64,000 bases of DNA from Rhizorhapis suberifaciens. GTDB taxonomy: Bacteria; Pseudomonadota; Alphaproteobacteria; Sphingomonadales; Sphingomonadaceae. How positions within the stretch are numbered: position 1 is the first letter of the stretch; each line of letters starts with the position of its first letter. A program made the position numbers and the translations under genes. Below the pieces are notes generated by a model that had not been told where the DNA came from, searched no databases, and saw only the letters and a program-made list of their open reading frames with translations. This document shows positions 37,272-46,299 of the stretch, one piece after another. The stretch lies in assembly GCF_014200045.1 (NCBI RefSeq), contig NZ_JACHOV010000006.1, positions 178,871-242,870 of the forward strand. The letters are read 5' to 3'.

Positions 37272-38684
37272 GTGGCCACTGCACCTGTTGCTGATTTTTC
37301 CGATTATGTAGTCGCAGACCTCGGCCTTGCCGATTTCGGCCGCGCTGAAATCCGCATTGCCGAAACGGAAATGCCCGGCCTCATGGCGCTGCGCCAGGAA
37401 TTCGGAGCGTCCAAGCCGTTGAAGGGAGCGAGGATAACTGGCTCTCTTCACATGACCATCCAGACAGCGGTTCTCATTGAGACTTTGGCCGACCTGGGCG
37501 CCGACGTGCGCTGGGCGACCTGCAACATCTATTCGACGCAGGATCACGCCGCCGCCGCCATAGCCGCGCGTGGCATCCCCGTGTTTGCGATCAAGGGTGA
37601 AAGCCTTCAGGATTATTGGGATTATGTCGTCCGCATCTTCGACTGGGGCAAGGACGAAACCTGCAACATGATCCTGGACGATGGCGGCGACGCCACCATG
37701 TTCGCGCTCTGGGGCGCGCGCGCGGAGGCAGGTGAAGCGCTCTTCACACCCTCCAACGAAGAAGAGGAAATTTTTGTAGCGGTGCTGAAGCGCTTCCTGG
37801 CCGAGCGCCCCGGATATCTTACAAAGACGGTTCAGGCCATCAAAGGTGTTTCGGAAGAAACCACCACCGGCGTCCACCGCCTCTATGATCTGTCGAAAAA
37901 GGGCAAGCTTCCCTTCCCGGCCATCAACGTCAATGACAGCGTCACCAAGAGCAAATTCGACAATCTCTATGGTTGCAAGGAAAGCCTGGTCGACGCCATT
38001 CGCCGGGCTACCGACGTGATGTTGGCGGGCAAGGTTGCCTGCGTCGCCGGCTTTGGCGACGTGGGCAAGGGTTCGGCTGCGTCACTGCGCAATGGCGGCG
38101 CGCGTGTCCTGGTGACTGAAATCGATCCGATCTGCGCTTTGCAGGCGGCGATGGAGGGCTATGAAGTTGTCACTATGGAGGAAGCGGTCACCCGCGCCGA
38201 CATTTTTGTAACCGCCACTGGCAACGCCGATGTCATCACGGTCGATCACATGCGGGCGATGAAGCCGATGTCCATCGTCTGCAATATTGGCCATTTCGAC
38301 AGCGAGATTCAGATCGCTGGCCTTGGCAATATGAAGTGGACCGAGGTGAAGCCCCAGGTGGATCTGGTCGAATTCCCAGATGGCAAGCAAATCATCGTTC
38401 TCGCCAAGGGCCGGCTCGTCAACCTGGGATGTGCCACCGGCCATCCAAGCTTCGTCATGTCGTCCAGCTTCACCAACCAGGTGCTGGCGCAGATCGAGCT
38501 CTTCACCAAGAGCGATCAGTATAAGAATGACGTCTATGTCCTGCCCAAGCATCTTGATGAAAAGGTGGCAGCGCTTCATCTGGACAAGCTCGGAGTGAAG
38601 CTTACCCAGCTGACCCAGAAGCAGGCCGACTATATTGGCGTCCCCACCCAAGGGCCGTTCAAGCCTGACCATTACCGTTATTGA
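37272..38684 (+). CDS. ahcY: S-adenosylhomocysteine hydrolase
   Basis: 470 aa from GTG at 37272, with AGGAGA 7 bp upstream; a longer reading from 37194 would include the leader hairpins. AhcY splits SAH into adenosine and homocysteine, using bound NAD. Motifs: [16 protein letters not shown] near residue 58, [13 protein letters not shown] near 84, [17 protein letters not shown] near 220, NAD site [11 protein letters not shown] near 258, and the C-terminal KPDHYRY. It has the insert found in most bacterial and plant enzymes. First gene of a conserved block with divL. Confidence 0.97.
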   Translation: MATAPVADFSDYVVADLGLADFGRAEIRIAETEMPGLMALRQEFGASKPLKGARITGSLHMTIQTAVLIETLADLGADVRWATCNIYSTQDHAAAAIAARGIPVFAIKGESLQDYWDYVVRIFDWGKDETCNMILDDGGDATMFALWGARAEAGEALFTPSNEEEEIFVAVLKRFLAERPGYLTKTVQAIKGVSEETTTGVHRLYDLSKKGKLPFPAINVNDSVTKSKFDNLYGCKESLVDAIRRATDVMLAGKVACVAGFGDVGKGSAASLRNGGARVLVTEIDPICALQAAMEGYEVVTMEEAVTRADIFVTATGNADVITVDHMRAMKPMSIVCNIGHFDSEIQIAGLGNMKWTEVKPQVDLVEFPDGKQIIVLAKGRLVNLGCATGHPSFVMSSSFTNQVLAQIELFTKSDQYKNDVYVLPKHLDEKVAALHLDKLGVKLTQLTQKQADYIGVPTQGPFKPDHYRY

Positions 38685-38704
38685 TTTAGGATCATCAGCT
38701 TAAT

Positions 38705-38727
38705 TCCTCCTCCTTCGCGGGGGAGGA
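38705..38727 (+). terminator. Hairpin after ahcY
   Basis: Stem CCTCCTCC / GGGGGAGG (plus a closing T-A pair) with loop TTCGC, 22 bp past the stop. There is no T run after it, so it may be an RNA 3'-end stabiliser rather than a terminator. Confidence 0.4.
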
Positions 38728-38767
38728 TATCTATCCCGGCTTCACCCGCCGCCCAGATTGGGCTACT

Positions 38768-38822
38768 GCCCCTGCATGACCATGATATCCGGTAATCATT
38801 ACAAGCAGGGGCTGAATACCGG
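38768..38822 (+). promoter_or_regulatory. Possible pseudoknot leader before divL
   Basis: GCCCCTGC (38768-38775) pairs with GCAGGGGC (38805-38812), and CCGGTA (38789-38794) with TACCGG (38817-38822). The order a-b-a'-b' is that of an H-type pseudoknot, and b' touches the ATG at 38823. Confidence 0.35.
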
Positions 38823-41171
38823 ATGCTAGCCCTGTCCACCACCACCATGGCTGCGCTTGGCGTGGTGGCTGCGCTTTGGCTTTTTGGCGCTGTTTGGGCG
38901 CTGTACGCCGGGCTTTCAATGCGGCGAAGATCGGCCTTTGCGGCAGAGCAGGCGGACCGGTTGGCGCTTTTGCTGGAGTCAGCCCCTGCTCTGCCTGTCC
39001 TGGTCCGTGCCGATGGCCGGATCGAAGCGCCCGACCGGCTTGCAGGCTGGCTGGGGCTGGAAAGCGTTCCCAAATTCGTCTCCCAACTGACTGAGGCAGA
39101 AGGAGGGCTTGAACCGAAAGACGGCCAGACGCTTGCCCATGACATTAGTGCCGCGCAGAAGGCTGGAAAAAGCTTCACCCGACCAGTGAGCGCGCAGGGG
39201 TCATCAAGGGCGTTGCTGGTGCGAGGGTCCCCGGCCGGCCCAGCCTTGTCAAGTCCAGGCGGGGTTATTTTGTGGCTGTTCGATGCGACCGAAAGCCAGG
39301 TTGAGATAGCTGCGCTCACAGAAGAAAAGGACAGGCTTGCCCGCGCGCTGGAATCCTTGGCGGGGGTCATCGAAGCGGCGCCCATGCCGATGTGGCATCG
39401 CAGTCCGGATTTGCGCCTGTCGCTCGTCAATTCCGCCTATGTGCAGTCGGTTGACGCGAGCGATGCGCAAGAAGTGATCCTGAACGGCATGGAACTGGTC
39501 GAGCCCATTGAGGGAGTTTCCCCGATGGCGGCAGCAGCGACGGCGCTGGAATCCGGCGTTTCCTATGCGCGGCTGGTGCCGGCCACCATTGATGGTGAAC
39601 GGCGCATGATGAGAGTCGTCGACGTGCCGCTGGGCGAGGCCGGGGTGGCTGGTTATGCCATCGACATGCACGAGCTGGAGCAGGCACGGAGCGAATATAA
39701 GCGGCTTGCTGAGGCGCAGCGCGACATGCTCGACAGGCTTTCGGCGGGAGTGGCGCAATTTGGCGCTGATCGCAGCTTGCGTTTCTCCAACCAGCCTTTT
39801 CAACGCCTGTTCGGGCTTCGTTCGGAGTCGTTGTCCGACGCACCGGAATTCGACCGCGTCCTCGATTCGATGCGCGAAGCAGGACGTTTGCCCGGCAGCC
39901 GCGATTTTCCCGCCTGGCGCACGGAGCGGCGCGACTGGTTTCTTTCGACCCAGGCCATCGAAGAAAATTGGTTGCTCCCCGATGGCGTGCATTTGCGAGT
40001 ATTTGCCCAGCCTCTGCCCGATGGCGGCTTGCTGTTGATCTTTGAAGACAGGACGGAGCAGGTTCAGCTTTCAAGCGCACGCGACACATTGCTGCGGGTT
40101 CGTGCGGCGACGTTCGATAATTTGTTCGAAGCGGTGGGTGTCTTTGCATCCGACGGACGACTGCATCTGTGGAATAACCGTTTCAAGAAGATCTGGGGCT
40201 TTGAGGAAAATGCTCTGGCAGAGCACCCTCGGGTCGATCAAATGATGGAAAAAGTGGCATACAAGCTACTGAAACCCGATCAGATTTCTGTAGTGCGCGA
40301 GTTGGTTCGTTCCGCCACTGTGGAACGCAAGCAGCGCGGTGGCCGCGTCGCTTTCGCTGACGGCCAGCATTTTGAATTTGCCGCCATTCCGCTACCGGAT
40401 GGCAATGCTCTTTTCACGATGCTTGACGTTACCGATAGCCGTAGAATTGAGCAGGCGCTGCGAGATCGCAATAGCGCGCTTGAGGAGGCCGACCAGATCA
40501 AAACAGCCTTTGTATCCAACATGAGCTACGAACTGCGGACACCCCTTACATCGATTGCGGGGTTCACCGAAATGCTCCAGGCCGGCTATGCCGGTGAACT
40601 GCCTGATCAGGCACGCGACTATATCGGAGCGATCATGGAAAGCGTCGCTCGGCTATCCAGCCTCATCGACAATGTACTTGACCTGACCCAAGGTGAGGCG
40701 GGGGCATTGCCTCTGCATATGCGACCGCTGGATCTTGCGGAACTGATCCAGGAGCGGGCCGGCCACTATCAAGACGAAGCCAAGGGCAGGGAGATCGAGT
40801 TGGCGGTCAAGATCGACGACAGTCTTGGCAGTGTGTCCGGGGATAGCCGCCGATTGGGTGAGGCGATCGACCATCTGTTGGCCAATGCGATCCGCTATAC
40901 TGGCTCGGGTGGGCGGGTGTTGCTTCATGGCGACGGTACGCCGCAGGGCGCAAGGATCGTCGTTTCGGACAATGGACCGGGGATGGACGTCAAAGCCCAG
41001 GCACTTGCTTTTGACCGCTTCAAGCGCGCCGAGCAGGCCAAGAAGGGTGAGCCGCTTGGTTTTGGCCTTCCTTTAGCAAGGCAATTGGTGGAGGCTCATG
41101 GCGGAACGCTAAATCTGATGTCGGAGCTGGGGCAAGGAACGGCGATTACCATGGAGTTGCCGAGGGGATGA
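38823..41171 (+). CDS. divL: DivL: cell-cycle sensor kinase homologue with Tyr at the phospho-acceptor site
   Basis: 782 aa. One N-terminal transmembrane segment (about 8-30), then PAS-like domains (about 185-280, 305-410, 425-535), a DHp helix pair and an ATPase domain. In the H-box the sequence is FVSNMSYELRTPL: Tyr569 replaces the usual His. This is the hallmark of DivL, which in Caulobacter sits at the cell pole and controls CckA-CtrA. ATP-site motifs LLANAIRYT, DNGPGMD and GFGLPLARQLVEAHGG are kept. Gene order ahcY-divL-tsaE-amgK-murU supports the call. No clear Shine-Dalgarno site. Confidence 0.92.
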   Translation: MLALSTTTMAALGVVAALWLFGAVWALYAGLSMRRRSAFAAEQADRLALLLESAPALPVLVRADGRIEAPDRLAGWLGLESVPKFVSQLTEAEGGLEPKDGQTLAHDISAAQKAGKSFTRPVSAQGSSRALLVRGSPAGPALSSPGGVILWLFDATESQVEIAALTEEKDRLARALESLAGVIEAAPMPMWHRSPDLRLSLVNSAYVQSVDASDAQEVILNGMELVEPIEGVSPMAAAATALESGVSYARLVPATIDGERRMMRVVDVPLGEAGVAGYAIDMHELEQARSEYKRLAEAQRDMLDRLSAGVAQFGADRSLRFSNQPFQRLFGLRSESLSDAPEFDRVLDSMREAGRLPGSRDFPAWRTERRDWFLSTQAIEENWLLPDGVHLRVFAQPLPDGGLLLIFEDRTEQVQLSSARDTLLRVRAATFDNLFEAVGVFASDGRLHLWNNRFKKIWGFEENALAEHPRVDQMMEKVAYKLLKPDQISVVRELVRSATVERKQRGGRVAFADGQHFEFAAIPLPDGNALFTMLDVTDSRRIEQALRDRNSALEEADQIKTAFVSNMSYELRTPLTSIAGFTEMLQAGYAGELPDQARDYIGAIMESVARLSSLIDNVLDLTQGEAGALPLHMRPLDLAELIQERAGHYQDEAKGREIELAVKIDDSLGSVSGDSRRLGEAIDHLLANAIRYTGSGGRVLLHGDGTPQGARIVVSDNGPGMDVKAQALAFDRFKRAEQAKKGEPLGFGLPLARQLVEAHGGTLNLMSELGQGTAITMELPRG

Positions 41172-41611
41172 TAGTCGGGAACGAGGCAGAGATGCATGCC
41201 CTGGGCGCGATGTTGGCGCAGCGCGCTGAGCCGGGCGACGTGATCGCCTTGCGAGGTGAACTGGGCGTCGGGAAAACCACACTTGCCCGGGGGCTTCTAT
41301 CGGCGCTCGGTCTCGAAGAGGAAGCGCCCAGCCCGAGCTTTGCCATCGTCCAGCCTTATGCGCCGCCACTGGTCCGCTATCCGGTGGCGCATATCGATCT
41401 TTACCGCATAGAGGATGCCGGCGAGATACAGGAATTGGCGCTGGATGAGCTGGTGCTCGATAGCCTGCTGCTGATCGAATGGCCTGAAAAAATGGGTGAC
41501 GCCCTGTGGCCGCACAGCCTGGTCCTCAAGATCGAAGCGATAGATGATGGATCGAGGCGCTTGACAGCAACCGTCCCTGCTGCATGGAAAGAGCGATGGC
41601 CATTGAAATGA
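41168..41611 (+). CDS. tsaE: tRNA threonylcarbamoyladenosine biosynthesis ATPase
   Basis: 147 aa. P-loop GELGVGKT (residues 30-37), followed by SPSFAIVQPY and HIDLYRIEDAGE, both diagnostic of TsaE. It works with TsaB and TsaD to make t6A37 in tRNAs. ATGA overlap with divL (41168-41171) and a 16-bp overlap with amgK show tight coupling. Confidence 0.94.
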   Translation: MIVGNEAEMHALGAMLAQRAEPGDVIALRGELGVGKTTLARGLLSALGLEEEAPSPSFAIVQPYAPPLVRYPVAHIDLYRIEDAGEIQELALDELVLDSLLLIEWPEKMGDALWPHSLVLKIEAIDDGSRRLTATVPAAWKERWPLK

Positions 41612-42597
41612 TCCCTCCCGCCGCGGCGCCGGCATTTCTTGACTCAGTTGGCTGGGGCGACGCGCGTATTCTGCCATTGGCGGGCGATGCGTCCTTCCGA
41701 CGCTATTTCCGCATCATCGACAATGAGCGGCAGGCGGTCTTGATGGATGCGCCGCCGCCCTATGAAGATCCCCGCCCTTTTCTTGCGATCGCCGACCATT
41801 TGGTAGGACAGGGCTTCGCCGCGCCGCATATTTACGCTCGCGATCTGGACCACGGCCTGGTGCTGCTGGAGGATTTCGGCGACATCAGGGTTCGGGAATA
41901 TCTTGAGGCGGCTCCACATGAGGAGCGCAGCGTATATGAACGCGCGGTTGCGCTGCTCGCTGATCTTCATGCCCGGCCTGCTGCCGATCTTAACCCCTAC
42001 GACCGGCAGGAATATCAGCGCGAAGCCGGGCTGTTGACCCAATGGTATTGCCCGGCCGTCGGAGTGGAGGCGGACGCCGGCAGTTATATTGCGGCCTGGG
42101 ATCAGGTGCTGCCGATTGCCGAAGAGGATGGCGCGCCCGCCGTAACCGTATTGCGTGACTATCATGCGGAAAATATCATGTTGATACCTGACCGTGAATC
42201 TTCTCATGGGCTGGGACTGCTGGACTTTCAGGACGCGCTTGTCGGACACCCGGCCTATGATCTGGTGTCGTTGTTGCAGGACGCCCGCCGCGATGTCTCC
42301 CCTGAGCTGGAACGTGAGATGATTGCTCATTACAAGCGGATCGCAAAGCCCAACGGCCATTTCGACGCCGCCTACGCAGTGCTCGGCGCTCAACGCAACG
42401 CCAAGATCATCGGCATCTTCACGCGCCTTTGGAAGCGCGATGGGAAACCGCGTTACCTTTCCTTCCTGCCTCGTATGTGGAACCTGCTGGAGCGGGATCT
42501 TGAACATCCGGCATTGAAGCCAGTGGCCTCTTGGTTCGCCGACAACATCCCAGGGGAAAAGCGCCATCACGCGCTGGCGGAGCATCACGAGGCATGA
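41596..42597 (+). CDS. amgK: N-acetylmuramate/N-acetylglucosamine anomeric kinase
   Basis: 333 aa from ATG at 41596; a start at 41584 is also possible. Aminoglycoside-phosphotransferase fold: GDASFRRYFRI near residue 25, LLEDFGDIR near 92, catalytic VTVLRDYHAENIML near 180 (the HxDxxxxN-type loop), GLLDFQDALVGHPAYDLVSLLQDAR near 206. With MurU it recycles peptidoglycan MurNAc to UDP-MurNAc without the de novo MurA step, giving some fosfomycin tolerance. The adjacent murU makes this assignment firm. Confidence 0.92.
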   Translation: MAIEMIPPAAAPAFLDSVGWGDARILPLAGDASFRRYFRIIDNERQAVLMDAPPPYEDPRPFLAIADHLVGQGFAAPHIYARDLDHGLVLLEDFGDIRVREYLEAAPHEERSVYERAVALLADLHARPAADLNPYDRQEYQREAGLLTQWYCPAVGVEADAGSYIAAWDQVLPIAEEDGAPAVTVLRDYHAENIMLIPDRESSHGLGLLDFQDALVGHPAYDLVSLLQDARRDVSPELEREMIAHYKRIAKPNGHFDAAYAVLGAQRNAKIIGIFTRLWKRDGKPRYLSFLPRMWNLLERDLEHPALKPVASWFADNIPGEKRHHALAEHHEA

Positions 42598-43319
42598 TGA
42601 ACGGAACACCTGTGCATTCGGCGATGCTGATGGCGGCTGGCCTTGGCAAGCGTATGCGGCCGCTGACCGCCACACGGCCAAAGCCGCTGGTGAGAGTGGA
42701 TGGAAAGCCGCTTCTCGATCATGCGCTGGAACGGCTTGAAGCTGGTGGGATCAAGAAAGCCGTCGTCAATGTCCACTATTTGCCGGATGCGCTGATCGCA
42801 CATGTGAAGGCCCGCCGAAGTCCCATGGAGATACTGATCTCCGATGAGCGCGAAAAGCTGCTCGAAACCGGTGGAGGGCTGGTGAAGGCCTTGCCTATGC
42901 TTGGGGACGAGCCATTCATCTGTGCCAATAGCGACAATATCTGGATCGACGGTCCCCAAAACTCGATCGCGATGTTGAGCAGCCATTGGGACGATGAGAA
43001 GATGGACGCGCTGCTGTTGCTCGTCCCGCATGCGCGGGCGCACTGTCATAAGGGCCCCGGCGACTTCCATATGGACGATCTTGGCCGCATTACCCGTAGG
43101 CGCTCTGGCCGTCTGGCCCCATTTGTTTTTACCGGCGTGCAACTCGTGTCCCCCCGCCTGCTCCGCAATCCGCCGGAGGGGGCGTTTTCGACCAATTTTT
43201 TCTGGAGTCGAGCCATAGAAGAAGGCCGCCTTTACGGCGTGTCGCACGAAGGGCTGTGGTTTGACATAGGCTCGCCCGGAGCGATACCGAGGGCAGAAGC
43301 CATTATCGCCGGTGGGTAG
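42597..43319 (+). CDS. murU: N-acetylmuramate-1-phosphate uridylyltransferase
   Basis: 240 aa. The ATG at 42597 has GAGG at 4 bp; the ATG at 42594 is next to it. Nucleotidyltransferase motif MLMAAGLGKRMRPLTATRPKPLV near residue 10, and ICANSDNIW near 104 (metal-binding Asp). It overlaps the amgK stop, so the pair is translationally coupled. Makes UDP-MurNAc from MurNAc-1-P. Confidence 0.93.
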   Translation: MNGTPVHSAMLMAAGLGKRMRPLTATRPKPLVRVDGKPLLDHALERLEAGGIKKAVVNVHYLPDALIAHVKARRSPMEILISDEREKLLETGGGLVKALPMLGDEPFICANSDNIWIDGPQNSIAMLSSHWDDEKMDALLLLVPHARAHCHKGPGDFHMDDLGRITRRRSGRLAPFVFTGVQLVSPRLLRNPPEGAFSTNFFWSRAIEEGRLYGVSHEGLWFDIGSPGAIPRAEAIIAGG

Positions 43320-46299
43320 CGCCGAAAAGCCATCCGTCTTCACTATTCCGGCGCACCGGGCCTTTGCCGACGCGCTCGCGGCCGGTTTGCTTGCGCAATA
43401 TGGGAGAGAGCCCCTTGGCCTTGCTCGGGGTATTGTGCTCGTGCCCACCAATCGTGCGGCACGCTCTATCAGCGACGCCTTTGTTCGTAGGGCGGAGACG
43501 GGCTTGCTCCTGCCGCGCCTGGTTCCCCTTGGCGATCTTGAACTGGGCGAGAAGCTGGGAAGCGCTCTTGAGCCCATAAGCGAAGGCGCGGATATTCCGC
43601 CCGCCATTGCACCTATGGAACGCCAGATGATTTTGGCCCGGACAGTGCAGGACGTTCGAGCTGCTTCGGGGCAAGCTGTTGATGCCGGGGAGGCGATGCG
43701 GCTTGGCGTGGCCTTGGGGCAGGCGCTTGACTCGCTGATGGTGGATAAGATCGCGCCGGATAAGCTCAGGGACCTTAATGTTTCAGTCGAACTATCAGAT
43801 CACTGGTACAAGTCTCTGGAAATATTTAATATTCTCACAGAAAGATGGCCGCGTGAGTTGGCGGCGCGCGGTTTGATCGACGCGGCGGAGCGTCGAAACC
43901 GGTTGCTCTCGCAAATCGCGAAGCGCTGGCGCACCAACCCTCCGGCGGGATTTGTGGTGGCGGCCGGTATAACGACGTCCGCCCCTGCAATTGCGGAGCT
44001 GCTTCATCGGGTGGCGCGAATGGAACGTGGCGCTGTTGTGCTACCGGACCTGGATCTCAACCTGACCGCCGAGGAGTGGGATAGCATCGGTCCGTTCGAG
44101 CCTGATCCTGTCACCGGTTATCGCAAGCGGCCGATCGAAACACATCCCCAATTTGCGTTGAAACTGCTGCTCGACAGAATGGGCGTGCACCGTGATGAGG
44201 TGGCGCTTTGGCGTTGGGGCGGCGGGCACGACGCTCGCGCCGCGCGCAGCCGGAATATCTCCAATGCCATGCTGCCGCCCCGACTGACGGCAAAATGGCG
44301 AGATTTGGAGACTTCGGAACGCAATCTGGCGGGAGTAAGGTTCCTGGAGGTAGCGACGCCGGCCGAAGAGGCTCAGGCCATTGCCATTGCGTTGCGCGAA
44401 GCATTGGAGACCTCGGGAAAGACCGCGGCCCTTGTAACCCCTGATCGTGGGCTTGCCACAAGGGTGTCCGCACATTTGAGGCGTTGGGGAGTCGAAGCGG
44501 ACGACAGCGCTGGGCGGCCATTGAGTGAACTGCCGCCAGGGGCTCTGCTCATTGCCCTTGCCCAGGCTGCTGCTGAACGTTTCGCTCCGATCTCGCTCTT
44601 GGCGCTCCTTAAACATCCGCTGGTGAAGGCCGGGGACGAAAGGCTGGCTTGGCTCGAGCAGGTTCGCCGCTTCGATTTGTTGTTGAGGGGGCCAAGGCCC
44701 GCCGCAGGGCTGGCAGGAATCGGCCATTACCTAGAAGCAAGGTTAGAGTCGACCGATAATATATTGATATGGTGGAATAATCTTAATGCCATTTTGAGGC
44801 CGCTCGAGACGTCGTTTACGACGGCCACTTCGCTCCCCCCGCTATTTGCCGCCATTCGCGAAGCGGCGGGTGTACTTGCTGGTGATAAGGTCTGGGCGGG
44901 GCATCAGGGCCATCAGGCGGCCGCACTCTATTCCGAAATGGAAGCTGCCGCCAAGGAAGGACCGCGGGATTCCGATCCGCGCTCCTTCGTGTTCCTGCTG
45001 GAACAGATATTGTCCAATATGGCCGTTCGACCGCCGCAAGGAGGGCACCCGCGCATCGCGATATTGGGTTTGCTGGAAGCGCGATTGCAGCAGGCGGATT
45101 TGATGATCCTTGGGGGATTGAACGAAGGCACTTGGCCGGCGCTTCCCGCGCCCGACCCATGGCTCGCCCCCCGTGTCCGGCAGGAATTAGGCCTGCCAGG
45201 GCTTGAGAGGCGCATCGGCCTGTCCGCGCATGACCTTGCCAACGCCCTCGGTGCGCCCCAGGTGCTGATAACCCGCGCTCGCCGCGATGCCAGCGCCCCT
45301 GCTATCGCATCGCGCTTTTGGCTGCGTTTGAAGGCGATGGCGGGGCCGCAATGGCGTGAGGCCAGGGAATATCGCAATTTGGCGCTAAGGATAGATGAGC
45401 CCGGCAGTCATTCCCCGGCAACGCAGCCAGCGCCTTGCCCGCCTGCCGCGACGCGACCAAGGGACATCGCCGTCACCGACATGGATCGTCTGAAAGCCGA
45501 CCCCTACAGTTTTTATGCCCGAAAGATGTTGGGCCTGTCCGCCCTTGATCCAGTGGATGCCGAACCGAGCGCCGCCTGGCGCGGTACCGCAGTGCATGAC
45601 ATGTTGGAGAAATGGGCGGCCGAAGACGGTTGGGATGCAGCAAAGCTCGAAGCCCGCGCCCGATTGATGTTGGCGCAGTCGGACGCTCATCCGATGATGC
45701 GGGCGCTATGGCAGCCTAGATTGATGAAGGCGATCCATTGGATAGCGCGGCAAGTCGCAGACAATTGGTCGCAAGGAAGACGGCCCTTGCTTGCGGAAAA
45801 ATGGGGCCGCTTGCACATTGCGGGCGTCAATCTGGCGGGCAAGGCCGACCGGATCGATGTGATGTCCGACGGAACATTGGCGATAGTCGATTATAAAACC
45901 GGCAAGCCCCCGAGTGGAAAGCAGGTCGCGGCGGGATACTCCATGCAATTGGGTCTGCTCGGCCTGATTGCCGAGAAGGGGGAGTTTGATGGTCTGGCGG
46001 AGCGGCGGACCGCTTCGGTCTTTGAATACTGGTCGTTGGGGCGAGACTCCAAGTCTGACAGCTTCGGTTATTTCCTGAGCCCCGTAGACCCCAAGGGCAA
46101 CTACGGAAAGATCGTGACGGAAGAGTTCACGCAGCACGCGCAGCGGCATCTCCTCGACGCAATAGAGAAATGGCTGATCGGGGAAGCCCCGTTCACGGCC
46201 AAGCTGCACCCGGAAATTCCGACCTATGGCGACTATGACCAGCTGATGCGGCTTGAGGAATGGTATGGCCGGGGAAGGACAGGAGGCGGTTCAACATGA
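43312..46299 (+). CDS. addB: Double-strand break repair protein AddB (alphaproteobacterial type)
   Basis: 995 aa from GTG at 43312, overlapping murU by 8 bp. The N-terminal part is an inactive helicase-like region (VPTNRAARSISDAFVRR near residue 42); the middle has LGLLEARLQQADLMILGGLNEGTWPALPAPDPWLAP, diagnostic of AddB. The C-terminal nuclease domain shows GKADRIDVMSDGTLAIVDYKTGKPP, with the D...D-Y-K metal motif. Forms the AddAB helicase-nuclease that processes DNA ends for RecA. No iron-sulphur Cys cluster of the Bacillus type is visible. Confidence 0.94.
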   Translation: MGSAEKPSVFTIPAHRAFADALAAGLLAQYGREPLGLARGIVLVPTNRAARSISDAFVRRAETGLLLPRLVPLGDLELGEKLGSALEPISEGADIPPAIAPMERQMILARTVQDVRAASGQAVDAGEAMRLGVALGQALDSLMVDKIAPDKLRDLNVSVELSDHWYKSLEIFNILTERWPRELAARGLIDAAERRNRLLSQIAKRWRTNPPAGFVVAAGITTSAPAIAELLHRVARMERGAVVLPDLDLNLTAEEWDSIGPFEPDPVTGYRKRPIETHPQFALKLLLDRMGVHRDEVALWRWGGGHDARAARSRNISNAMLPPRLTAKWRDLETSERNLAGVRFLEVATPAEEAQAIAIALREALETSGKTAALVTPDRGLATRVSAHLRRWGVEADDSAGRPLSELPPGALLIALAQAAAERFAPISLLALLKHPLVKAGDERLAWLEQVRRFDLLLRGPRPAAGLAGIGHYLEARLESTDNILIWWNNLNAILRPLETSFTTATSLPPLFAAIREAAGVLAGDKVWAGHQGHQAAALYSEMEAAAKEGPRDSDPRSFVFLLEQILSNMAVRPPQGGHPRIAILGLLEARLQQADLMILGGLNEGTWPALPAPDPWLAPRVRQELGLPGLERRIGLSAHDLANALGAPQVLITRARRDASAPAIASRFWLRLKAMAGPQWREAREYRNLALRIDEPGSHSPATQPAPCPPAATRPRDIAVTDMDRLKADPYSFYARKMLGLSALDPVDAEPSAAWRGTAVHDMLEKWAAEDGWDAAKLEARARLMLAQSDAHPMMRALWQPRLMKAIHWIARQVADNWSQGRRPLLAEKWGRLHIAGVNLAGKADRIDVMSDGTLAIVDYKTGKPPSGKQVAAGYSMQLGLLGLIAEKGEFDGLAERRTASVFEYWSLGRDSKSDSFGYFLSPVDPKGNYGKIVTEEFTQHAQRHLLDAIEKWLIGEAPFTAKLHPEIPTYGDYDQLMRLEEWYGRGRTGGGST

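Noticed and set aside
41644..42681. 345-codon open frame antisense to amgK
   Set aside because: Covers an intact, coupled kinase gene; no start signal or family motif.
42585..43607. 340-codon open frame antisense to murU and the addB start
   Set aside because: Same reason: antisense shadow over two real, overlapping genes.
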